Source: Arthrobacter sp. UNC362MFTsu5.1 (GTDB lineage Bacteria; Actinomycetota; Actinomycetes; Actinomycetales; Micrococcaceae). Taken from it: a stretch of 64,000 nt of DNA. The notes under the pieces were generated by a model that did not search any database, was not told where the DNA came from, and saw only the letters and a list, made by a program, of their open reading frames with translations. This document shows, piece by piece, positions 43,961 to 50,901 of the stretch. Location: positions 124,001-188,000 of the forward strand of contig NZ_JMLE01000006.1 in assembly GCF_000685965.1 (NCBI RefSeq), given 5' to 3'. Each line of letters starts with the position of its first letter. Positions within the stretch are counted from its first letter, which is position 1. The translations under genes were made by a program, and so were the position numbers.

Positions 43961-44028
43961 CATCGGTTGCTCCGTAACCGCCGTTTTGGAACCTCAAAAC
44001 GGCGTCTGCGGAGCAACCGATGGTCTTT
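43961..44028 (+). terminator. Large double-stem terminator between convergent pstB and pit
   Basis: Outer arms of 14 bp (CATCGGTTGCTCCG and complement, 43961-43974 and 44009-44022) and inner arms of 10 bp (CGCCGTTTTG and complement) are separated by symmetric 4-base bulges, with a 6-base loop. GTCTTTT follows on +. Its 24 perfect pairs are far more than a terminator needs, so it may be a dispersed palindromic element serving as one. Confidence 0.7.
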
Positions 44029-45044
44029 TAAAGGTCCGTGAGGGGCGAGAGGGACAGTTCCAGCACGAAGGCCGCCGCTGCCGTCAGCACCGGCGTGAGG
44101 ACCCAGAAGGCCAGGATCTTCAGGACCAGCCGGCGGTTGGTCACCGGGAAGCCCTGGTTGCTGCCGGCACCCAGCACAGCCGCCGTCACGGTGTGCGTGG
44201 TGGACACCGGCCAGTGCAGCCCGATCGCGCCGAGCAGCAGCAGGACCGAGCTGTACAGCTGGGCCACGAAGCCGCGGAGCGGATCGATCCGGGTGAGCTT
44301 GTAGCCGATGGTGTAGGAAATGCGCCAGCCCCCGGCCAGGGTCCCCGCCGTGAGCATCGCAGCGGTGAGCAGAGGCACCCACCCGGGCATGGCGGCGCCG
44401 TCGGACAGCCCCGCGGCGAGGAGCGCCAGGAGCAGCACGGCGCCCGTCCGCTGTCCGTCCTGCAGGCCGTGGCCGAAGGCGACAGCTCCGGCGGCGATGG
44501 CCTGGGTGCGGCGGGAGCGGCTGTTCACCACGCTGGGAGGCGTGTAGCGGGCCGCCCAGGTGGCCGGCCAGACCAGCAGGTAGGCGCCCACAAAAGCGAG
44601 CACGGGGGAGAGCAGGAGCGGCAGCACCACCTGGAACAGCAGCGAGTTGTTCACGCCGTCCACGGCGTTGCCGCCCACCAGCACGCTGGCCAGGCCCGCG
44701 CCCGCCAGCCCGCCCACCAGGGCGTGCGTGGAGGAGGACGGAATACCCCGCCACCATGTGTAGACGCCCCACACCACGGCGCTGAGCAGGCCCGCGATGA
44801 GGATGGTCAGCCCGTTTTCGCCCGGCGGCAGCGAGATCCAGGTCCTGCTGACCTGCAGGGCCAGGAGCCCGCTCAGTGCGGCCCCGGCGAAGTTGAAGAG
44901 GGCGGCCAGCAGGACCGCGACGGTGGGTGTCAGTGCCCTTGTGCGCACGGCCAGCGCCACGGACGTTGACGCGTCCCTGAAGCCGTTCAGGAAGGCGAAC
45001 GCGGCGGCGAACAGGACCACCACGGCGAAGAAAAACAGGGTCAC
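44028..45044 (-). CDS. pit: Inorganic phosphate transporter, PiT family
   Basis: 338 residues from GTG 45044, only 1 base after the DUF47 stop. Around ten membrane helices. The two PiT signature repeats are visible: AFLNGFRDASTSVALAVRTRALTP near the N-terminus and AFGHGLQDGQRTGAVLLLAL in the middle, plus PSSSTHALVGGLAGA and WPVSTTHTVTAAVLGAGSNQG. Low-affinity metal-phosphate symport, complementing the high-affinity Pst system across the terminator. The first repeat reads GFRDAST where most members have GxxDxAN, a shared variant of the actinobacterial branch. Confidence 0.9.
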   Translation of the reverse strand: MTLFFFAVVVLFAAAFAFLNGFRDASTSVALAVRTRALTPTVAVLLAALFNFAGAALSGLLALQVSRTWISLPPGENGLTILIAGLLSAVVWGVYTWWRGIPSSSTHALVGGLAGAGLASVLVGGNAVDGVNNSLLFQVVLPLLLSPVLAFVGAYLLVWPATWAARYTPPSVVNSRSRRTQAIAAGAVAFGHGLQDGQRTGAVLLLALLAAGLSDGAAMPGWVPLLTAAMLTAGTLAGGWRISYTIGYKLTRIDPLRGFVAQLYSSVLLLLGAIGLHWPVSTTHTVTAAVLGAGSNQGFPVTNRRLVLKILAFWVLTPVLTAAAAFVLELSLSPLTDL

Positions 45045-45045
45045 G

Positions 45046-45663
45046 TCAGGATTCCTTGACGATGATGCTGCCCACCTGGGTGGCGATGCGCCGCATGTCC
45101 TTCGTGACTTCCACCAGCTGGTTGGCGACGTCCCGGTTCCGTGCGTACTGGGACCACTTCATGTCCTTGATCATGTCCGCAACCCACACCCGGTGGGTCC
45201 GTTCGGCGCGCTTGGCCAGGCGGAGGATCTCGATCCAGTAATCCTCGAGGTCGTCCAGGTCGTTCAGCCGCCGCATTGCGTCCACGGTGAGCTCGGCCTG
45301 CCGGCTGATGACTTCCAGCTGGTCGGCGGCGCGCTTGGAGAGGCGCTCCAGCTTGTACAGGGCCACCAGTTCGGCTGCGGCGTCCAGCTTTTCCATGGCT
45401 TCATTGAGGTAGCGGGAGAGGGCGTACATGTCCTCGCGGGGGAGCGGGTTCACGAAGCTGGTGCGCATGTGGGTCAGCAGCGCGAACTGCAGCTCGGCGG
45501 ACTTGGCCTCGTGGTCGTGCATGTCTTCGACCAGGCGGTTGTGCTCTGTGGCCGGGACGCCGAGGATTTCGGCCAGGGTTCCGGTGCCGAGGACGATTTG
45601 GCGGGCCATCTGCGAGAGCAGGTGCAGTCCCGCGGGCTCCTGCGGAAAGAGGCGAAGCCTCAC
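45046..45663 (-). CDS. DUF47 family protein (PhoU-like partner of Pit)
   Basis: 205 residues from GTG 45663; the open frame reaches 45738, but conserved sequence begins near KVRLRLFPQEPAGLHLLSQMARQIVLG. All-alpha, PhoU-like, with acidic metal-binding ExxxD-type motifs (VEDMHDHEAKSAEL, NDLDDLEDYWIEIL). DUF47 genes regularly pair with pit and are thought to control it. Tight operon: stop and pit start are 1 base apart. Confidence 0.88.
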   Translation of the reverse strand: MRLRLFPQEPAGLHLLSQMARQIVLGTGTLAEILGVPATEHNRLVEDMHDHEAKSAELQFALLTHMRTSFVNPLPREDMYALSRYLNEAMEKLDAAAELVALYKLERLSKRAADQLEVISRQAELTVDAMRRLNDLDDLEDYWIEILRLAKRAERTHRVWVADMIKDMKWSQYARNRDVANQLVEVTKDMRRIATQVGSIIVKES

Positions 45664-46025
45664 CTTCTGATTCCGGCGAAGGTAGGGAGCGGCATGGAAT
45701 GTGGCCCCGGGGCCATGTGACTTGACGTTGACCCGCACATGGGGATTACTTTACCGGCTGATTCATCCGGGCATGAAAGTGGTGCCGAACCGGATACGCC
45801 TCTCGGCGGTAGGCCGCTCTAGGCGGCTAAATGTTGAAGCCCGGGGGTTTCGCGGTTCGGCACCGGTTTCAGTTTTCTACTTTGGCTGAACCAAGTCAAC
45901 ATTGACAGCCGGGCTCCTCCGTGCGTAACAGTGGGAGACTTGCGCAGCGTGCTCCGCCCGCACCAATGCCAGGCAGGGGCGGGGCGAAAGCCCGGCAGGG
46001 GAGGGGCGGTCCGGCTGCGGGGCCG
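45664..46025. other. 362-base intergenic region upstream of the DUF47-pit operon
   Basis: It contains the promoter of the DUF47-pit operon and the nested inverted repeat at 45781-45864. The remainder (45865-46025) is GC-rich with no ORF, T run or ribosome site that I can support. Confidence 0.4.
45781..45864. repeat. Nested 12-bp inverted repeat, possible structured RNA or dispersed element
   Basis: GGTGCCGAACCG at 45781-45792 and its exact complement at 45853-45864 flank 60 bases that contain a second stem GCCGC-TCTAG-GCGGC (45813-45827). On + it is followed by a T-rich TTTCAGTTTTCTAC. On - it would lie upstream of the DUF47 gene by about 120 bases. The class is not recognised. Confidence 0.5.
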
Positions 46026-46685
46026 TCAGTCCAGTTCGCCCAGCCGCCAGGCGTTTGCGGCGTGCTCGAGGTCCTCGGCGGTCTTCACCAGGAGGTGGGA
46101 ATTGCGGGTCAGTTTGCTGGCGTGGTTCTCGTTGCTGTGTTCGGCGCCATCCGCCAGTGTGGCCTGGCCCAGGGCCACCACGCGGCAGAAGGCGGCGGAA
46201 CGTTCCAGTGCGACGTCGAACTCGCCGTCGAACGCTCCGGAGAGGATGGCGTCCGCCATCGTCTTCATTTCGTCCGCTCCCGGCGGCTCGGCAGCACCCG
46301 CAACCACATTGGAAACCTGCGCCGTGTCCTTGCCCGCCTTGAAGTAGACGGAGATGCGCTCGGGGTCCTGGATGGTGGCGGCGCGCAGCGCGTACAGGCG
46401 CCAGAGGGCGCCGGGCAGGGAGCGTGCGGGGCTTTCGGCCCACATTTCGGCGATGGCTTCCAGGCCCTGCTCATCGGCCAGCTTGACGAGGCGCTTGGTC
46501 ACCTTGGGATCGTCGCTGTCGCGGCCGTGGCGCACCAGTGCCTGGGCCGCCAGGTGCGCAGCTTCGGACACCCGGGCAGGGTCCGCGCCGCCCGCGAACG
46601 GTTCGAAGTCGATGGGCGCAAAAGGCTTGGGCTTGTGATGCCGGTTTGCGCCGCCGTAGGCCTTGGGTCCTGCTTGCTCGCTCAT
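46026..46685 (-). CDS. Conserved actinobacterial hypothetical protein
   Basis: 219 residues, soluble and mainly alpha-helical, with no signal peptide or membrane helix. Well-formed segments: DFEPFAGGADPARVSEAAHLAAQALV, SLPGALWRLYALRAATIQDPERIS, FDVALERSAAFCRVVALGQATLADGA and HASKLTRNSHLLVKTAEDLEHAANAW. I do not recognise the family. Good codon bias and length speak for a real gene. It is divergent from tRNA-Lys (243 bases between) and has no operon partner. Confidence 0.75.
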   Translation of the reverse strand: MSEQAGPKAYGGANRHHKPKPFAPIDFEPFAGGADPARVSEAAHLAAQALVRHGRDSDDPKVTKRLVKLADEQGLEAIAEMWAESPARSLPGALWRLYALRAATIQDPERISVYFKAGKDTAQVSNVVAGAAEPPGADEMKTMADAILSGAFDGEFDVALERSAAFCRVVALGQATLADGAEHSNENHASKLTRNSHLLVKTAEDLEHAANAWRLGELD

Positions 46686-46928
46686 GCCCCCACGCTACTC
46701 CTGTGCTGTTCTGTTATCGAGCTTGCCGCCGGGCGGCTTAAGGAGTATTGAGGGAGGCTGCGGATGCCATCGTTACTGGTCGGGTGGCGTGTTTAACGTA
46801 CGACGGCGCCGCGCGCCGTTGTGCCAAAGCTGCCCTTGGCGTGCGGTACAGTATTTAACGTCCAGAAATGGACTGGGCTGATGGTCCGTTTGCGTGCGCT
46901 TGCCGCGCGCAAAGGTGGCAGTCAGCTG

Positions 46929-47001
46929 GGGCCTTTAGCTCAGTTGGTAGAGCATCGGACTTTTAATCCGTGGGTCGTGGGTTCGATCCCCACAGGGCCC
47001 A
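46929..47001 (+). tRNA. tRNA-Lys (anticodon TTT)
   Basis: 73 nt. A 7-bp acceptor stem GGGCCTT/AGGGCCC with one G-U pair, D arm GCTC...GAGC, anticodon loop CTTTTAA with TTT, and T arm GTGGG-TTCGATC-CCCAC. The CCA end is not encoded. A TACAGT -10-like box lies at 46847-46852, and a clear terminator follows at 47021. The octamer TTTAACGT occurs twice upstream (46792 and 46854). Confidence 0.95.
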
Positions 47002-47020
47002 CTCTTTTAGCGAAGAGTGG

Positions 47021-47062
47021 AAAACCTCCGGCATCCTGGCGACAGGAGGCCGGAGGTTTTTT
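47021..47062 (+). terminator. Intrinsic terminator after tRNA-Lys
   Basis: 12-bp perfect arms (AAAACCTCCGGC and GCCGGAGGTTTT) are followed by a run of six T. The A run on the other side lets it also serve the convergent dioxygenase gene, whose stop is 12 bases away. Confidence 0.9.
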
Positions 47063-47073
47063 GTTGCCCGGAA

Positions 47074-47877
47074 CTACTTGCCGGTGAGTGTCCACGAGCG
47101 CTTGGAGAGGCCGAACCAGAAGCCGTCGATGGCCGTTTTCGCCTTCAGGTCGCCGGATTCGTAGGCTGCGCCCAGGGCTACGTAGAGCGGAGCCCAGTGC
47201 TCGCTGCGGGGATGCGCTTCACGGGCGGCCGGTGCCTTCTTGAGGAAGTCCAGGATGGAGTCGACGTCGCCGGCCGCCATGGTTTCCTCGGCCCAGTGGT
47301 CGAACTCGCTTGAAACGGAGGGCGGCGTGGTGTCCGGCCCGGCTGCCGGGTTGAACCAGCGGAGGTTGTGCGTGGTGAAGCCCGATCCCACGATGAGCGT
47401 GCCGCGGTCCCGCAGCGGCGCCAGCGTCTTGCCCAGGTTGAACAGGCCCTGCGGATCCAGGGTGGGCATGGACATCTGAAGCACGGGGATGTCGGCCTCG
47501 GGGAACATTTCCACGAGCGGCACGTAGGCGCCGTGGTCCAGGCCGCGTTCCTCGTCCCGCTCCACGTGGTGCCCGTGGGTGGAGACGAGCTTCTCCACTT
47601 CGGTGGCCAGCTCCCCGGCCTGGGGTGCGTTGTAGGTGACGTCGTAGTACTTCTGCGGGAAACCCCAGAAGTCGTACACCAGCCCCGGGTTCCGGGTGGT
47701 GGCGCTGAGGGTCACCGGCGCGTTTTCCCAGTGCGCGGACACCATCAGGATGTCCTTCGGCTTGCCGAAGGTGCCCGACCACGCGCTGAGCTCGCTGGTC
47801 CAGCGGGCGTCGTCGGCCAGGGGAGGAGCTCCGTGGCTCAGGAAGAGTACCGGCGGGCGGTCAAGTGTCTGCGTCAT
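47074..47877 (-). CDS. DODA/LigB-type extradiol ring-cleavage dioxygenase
   Basis: 267 residues. Class III extradiol family (4,5-DOPA dioxygenase, YgiD-like). The metal-binding histidines are visible: LFLSHGAPPL (His15), VSAHW (His49), GLDHGAYVPL and, near the C-terminus, HPRSEHWAPLYVALGA. Conserved stretches SAHWE, YDFWGFP and VGSGFTTHNLR match the family. The natural substrate is unknown. The ATG follows a good -35/-10 pair with only 6 bases between -10 and start, so a leaderless mRNA is likely. Confidence 0.9.
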   Translation of the reverse strand: MTQTLDRPPVLFLSHGAPPLADDARWTSELSAWSGTFGKPKDILMVSAHWENAPVTLSATTRNPGLVYDFWGFPQKYYDVTYNAPQAGELATEVEKLVSTHGHHVERDEERGLDHGAYVPLVEMFPEADIPVLQMSMPTLDPQGLFNLGKTLAPLRDRGTLIVGSGFTTHNLRWFNPAAGPDTTPPSVSSEFDHWAEETMAAGDVDSILDFLKKAPAAREAHPRSEHWAPLYVALGAAYESGDLKAKTAIDGFWFGLSKRSWTLTGK

Positions 47878-47883
47878 GTTTCT

Positions 47884-47912
47884 ATTCTAGGATCATTTAC
47901 TTGAAACTTCAA
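47884..47912 (-). promoter_or_regulatory. Promoter with overlapping palindrome for the dioxygenase gene
   Basis: On the minus strand TTGAAG (47912-47907), 17 bases, then TAGAAT (47889-47884). The 12-base palindrome TTGAAACTTCAA (47901-47912) covers the -35. This arrangement is what a MarR-type repressor site would look like; no regulator gene is adjacent. Confidence 0.6.
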
Positions 47913-48094
47913 CTATCATTTTCGATGGTTGCGCGGCATTGATTGCCGGGGCATGGGCGGATGTGATGCCAGCCACTCACTTACGTATACTGGAACGGTT
48001 TTGCAGCCAGACTTGGGGCTTCCCGCTAGCAAGGGATAGTGGCCGGCAAACGCCTCCCGCCCATCAGGATCCCCAGCAGTTAGGTACCGCGCCC

Positions 48095-49753
48095 ATGTCA
48101 GGTCGCCGAGCAGCAGGCCCCCAGCGCCACGGCCGATTCCCCCGCAAGTCACCGTTCTTCTGGCCCAGGATCCTGATGATCACCGGCGTGGTGGTGGCCA
48201 TTGCCGTTGCCGCCGCGGCTGTCCTCTGGATCACCGGGAACCGGTCGCCGCTGGCCGCCCAGCGGTGTGAGGTCCCTGCGGAAGTACGCGTCGGCGCCGA
48301 TGCCACCATCGCACCTGCGCTGGAGAGCGCGGCTGCTAAAGTGCCCGCCGAGGCCTGCGTGAAATACACGATCGAAACCCGGACGCAGCCTGAGCTTGCC
48401 GCGACAGTGGCCGCGGGCAAGGACGCCCCGGATCTGTGGGTGGCCGACTCGGCCGTCCGGGTGCAGCGCGCGGGGGCTGCCATGGTGCCTGAGATCGCCG
48501 TGCCGTCCCTGGCTTCGACGCCCGGTGTGATTGTTGGGCGCCAGGGGGAAGTTCCCGGATTTGCCACCTGGATGAGCGCCCTGCAGACGCGCGGCGTCCG
48601 GTTCAGCGACCCGCTGGTGACCGGGAGCGGGGAAGTGGCGCTGCTGGGCGCGCTCTCCGAAGTGGAGGCCGGACGCGCGGAAGCGAAGACGCTGCAGGCT
48701 GCCACCGCGCAGCTGGCCCAGAGCGAGAGCCAGCGCACGGGAGAGAAGCTGACCGACGCCAAACAGCTCGAAGCGGTGGCTGCCGGAGGGGGATTCGCCA
48801 TCGTTACCGAGCAGGCCTGGCTGTCCTTCGCGCAGACGCCGGCCGGCGCCAAGCTTGCCGCGTCGATGCCGCACACCGGGTCGGTGTCCTTGGACTACCC
48901 CGTGGCACTCACCGCCGCAGGCAGGGCGCGCGGCGGTGCTGCCGCGGACGCCGCCAAGGCCCTGGCATCCGCCCTGGCAACCGAGGAGGGGATGAAGGCG
49001 CTCGCCGATACCGGCCTTCGGCCCGTGGACGGCAGCCGCACGCCGGACCAGAAGGGCGTGGGCAGCGTTGCGGCCCTCAAGCCGGCGTCGTCGGAATCGG
49101 TGCAGCGGACGCTCAAAGGCTGGTCCCTGCAAGCCATTCCCTTCAGGTCGCTGGTGGTTATGGACGTGTCCGGTTCCATGAACTTCCAGGCGGGGGAACA
49201 GACCCGCATGCAGCTCACCCAGCAGGCGGCCATTGCCGGCAGCAAGCTGTTTCCCAACACCGCAGCCCTGGGAATGTGGGCGTTTTCCATTGGGCTGGGC
49301 GGCGGCAGCCAGGACTACGTGGAGCTCGATCCCATCCGGAAAATGGACCAGCTGGTTGGCGGCGTCACGCAGCGCGACCGCCTGGTGGCCGATATCTCCG
49401 GGCTGGACAAGCGGACCGGCGGTGCCACGGGGCTCTACGACACGACCCTTGCCGCCTACCGCACCGTCAAGGCGAACTACGATGCCCGCGCCGTCAACAG
49501 CGTCATCCTGTTTACCGACGGCGCCAATGAAGATCCGGACTCACTCAGCCTCGAGGAATTGCTCGAAGCCCTGGAGCGCGAACGTGACCCCGCCAAGCCC
49601 GTGGTGATCGTCAGCATCGGCATCACCGAGGACGCGGACGCCGAGACCCTCCGGAAGATCTCGGACGTCACCGGCGGCACGAGCTATGTTGCGAGGAATC
49701 CGGAGGACATCCCGAGCGTTTTCGTGGATGCGCTGCAGGCTCGCGCACAATAG
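48095..49753 (+). CDS. Membrane-anchored protein with binding-protein-like and vWA domains
   Basis: 552 residues from ATG 48095; the frame is open from 47939, but that part looks non-coding. A basic N-terminus and one membrane helix (about 24-46) place the rest outside the cell. Residues 60-335 resemble an ABC solute-binding fold (RVGADATIAPALESAA, DLWVADSAVRVQRAG). Residues 350-545 are a von Willebrand A domain with the MIDAS motif DVSGSMN at Asp357 and an ILFTDGANED loop. No transporter genes are adjacent, so a role in adhesion or surface assembly is only a guess. It ends 4 bases before the LacI gene start. Confidence 0.82.
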   Translation: MSGRRAAGPQRHGRFPRKSPFFWPRILMITGVVVAIAVAAAAVLWITGNRSPLAAQRCEVPAEVRVGADATIAPALESAAAKVPAEACVKYTIETRTQPELAATVAAGKDAPDLWVADSAVRVQRAGAAMVPEIAVPSLASTPGVIVGRQGEVPGFATWMSALQTRGVRFSDPLVTGSGEVALLGALSEVEAGRAEAKTLQAATAQLAQSESQRTGEKLTDAKQLEAVAAGGGFAIVTEQAWLSFAQTPAGAKLAASMPHTGSVSLDYPVALTAAGRARGGAAADAAKALASALATEEGMKALADTGLRPVDGSRTPDQKGVGSVAALKPASSESVQRTLKGWSLQAIPFRSLVVMDVSGSMNFQAGEQTRMQLTQQAAIAGSKLFPNTAALGMWAFSIGLGGGSQDYVELDPIRKMDQLVGGVTQRDRLVADISGLDKRTGGATGLYDTTLAAYRTVKANYDARAVNSVILFTDGANEDPDSLSLEELLEALERERDPAKPVVIVSIGITEDADAETLRKISDVTGGTSYVARNPEDIPSVFVDALQARAQ

Positions 49754-49757
49754 CTTC

Positions 49758-50771
49758 ATGGCTAACAGCAGCGAGCGGCGCCTTCCGCGACTTGAAGACG
49801 TGGCGGAACGTGCCGGCGTCTCGCACCAGACGGTGTCCCGCGTCATCAACAACCACCCCAACGTCAGCAAGGTGACCAGGGAACGCGTTGAGGCTGCCAT
49901 CGCCGAGCTGGGGTACCGGCGCAACACCGCTGCGCGCAGCCTGGTGACGCGGCGTTCGCACACCATCGGCGTCCTGGCCAGCGAGCTGTCCCAGTACGGA
50001 CCCGCCAACACCCTCCTCGGGGTGGAGCAGGCCGCCCGCGATGCCGGCTATTTCGTGAGCATTGCGGCCATCCGCGAGGTCAGCGCGGAATCGATCAGCG
50101 ATGCGGCGCGCCACTTCATGGACCAGGGCGTGGATGGAATCGTGGCACTGGTTCCGCACACCGGGACGCTGCAGGCCCTGGAGAACCTGAACCTGGACGT
50201 GCCCGTGGTGGTGGTGGGGTCCAGCGGCGAAGGCCGGTTCAGCGGCGCCATGGTGGACCAGAAACTGGGAGCCCGGCTCGCCGTCGAGCATTTGATTGAG
50301 CAGGGCCATAAGCGCATCGGGCATATCTCCGGGCCCCGGGACTGGATCGACGGCGCGGAGCGCGCCGAAGGCTGGCGCGAGGCGCTGTTGCAGGCGGGAC
50401 TGGCTGACGACCTGATCGTCGAGGGCGATTGGAGCGCCGGCAGCGGCTACGGCATCGGCCAGCAGCTCGCCGTTGCGCATGCGGCCACCGCGGTTTTCGT
50501 GGGCAATGACCAAATGGCATTGGGCCTGCTGCGGGCGTTCGGCGAAGCGGGCGTGCGGGTGCCGCAGGACGTCTCCGTCGTAGGGTTCGACGACCAGCCG
50601 GAAGCAGGCTATTTCACGCCGCCGCTCACCACGGTCCGCCAGGACTTCGAGGAACTTGGCCGGCGCTGCATGGACATGATGCTGGCCCTCCTCGAAGACG
50701 GCGCCGGAGCGGGCGCCACGGTGGTGGAGCCCCGGATCGTGGTGCGGGCAAGCACCGCCCCGCCCGCCTGA
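49758..50771 (+). CDS. LacI-family transcriptional regulator of the arabinose operon
   Basis: 337 residues from ATG 49758. The N-terminal HTH (LEDVAERAGVSHQTVSRVINNHPNVSKVTRERVEAAIAELGYRRNTAARSLV) and periplasmic-binding-like effector domain (GVLASELSQYG ... SVVGFDDQPEAGYFTPPLTTVRQDFEELGRRCMDMML) are complete. It lies directly upstream of araBDA, and a 16-bp perfect palindrome of the LacI operator type stands before araB. It probably represses ara genes in the absence of arabinose. The mRNA may be leaderless: CACAAT ends 6 bases before the ATG. Confidence 0.9.
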   Translation: MANSSERRLPRLEDVAERAGVSHQTVSRVINNHPNVSKVTRERVEAAIAELGYRRNTAARSLVTRRSHTIGVLASELSQYGPANTLLGVEQAARDAGYFVSIAAIREVSAESISDAARHFMDQGVDGIVALVPHTGTLQALENLNLDVPVVVVGSSGEGRFSGAMVDQKLGARLAVEHLIEQGHKRIGHISGPRDWIDGAERAEGWREALLQAGLADDLIVEGDWSAGSGYGIGQQLAVAHAATAVFVGNDQMALGLLRAFGEAGVRVPQDVSVVGFDDQPEAGYFTPPLTTVRQDFEELGRRCMDMMLALLEDGAGAGATVVEPRIVVRASTAPPA

Positions 50772-50831
50772 CCAAACCCGTTAGCAATCGCTCCTTTCGG
50801 AGCGTGGACCACCCCGGCTCGCCGCAATGCC

Positions 50832-50860
50832 TTGACAGCAAAGTTGTTAGCGCTAACAAT
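50832..50860 (+). promoter_or_regulatory. araB promoter with overlapping LacI-type operator
   Basis: TTGACA (50832-50837), a 17-base spacer and AACAAT (50855-50860). The perfect 16-bp palindrome TTGTTAGCGCTAACAA (50844-50859) covers spacer and -10, with the central CG typical of LacI-family operators. It is the likely target of the regulator encoded just upstream. Confidence 0.8.
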
Positions 50861-50901
50861 TGAGGGCAACCGCAAAGCCGCGGAGACTATTGGAGGAATT
50901 G

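Noticed and set aside
41000..43963. 987-codon open frame on the minus strand
   Set aside because: It is antisense to pstC, pstA and pstB over its full length, is made of His/Gln/Gly/Asp-rich low-complexity sequence, and reflects the codon pattern of high-GC genes.
46792..46861. Direct repeat TTTAACGT (twice) before tRNA-Lys as a regulatory pair
   Set aside because: Eight bases is short and the 62-base spacing fits no known site; kept only as a remark in the tRNA entry.
50789..50804. Hairpin CGCTCC-TTTC-GGAGCG after the first LacI gene, as terminator
   Set aside because: Only 6 bp and no T run; too weak to call.
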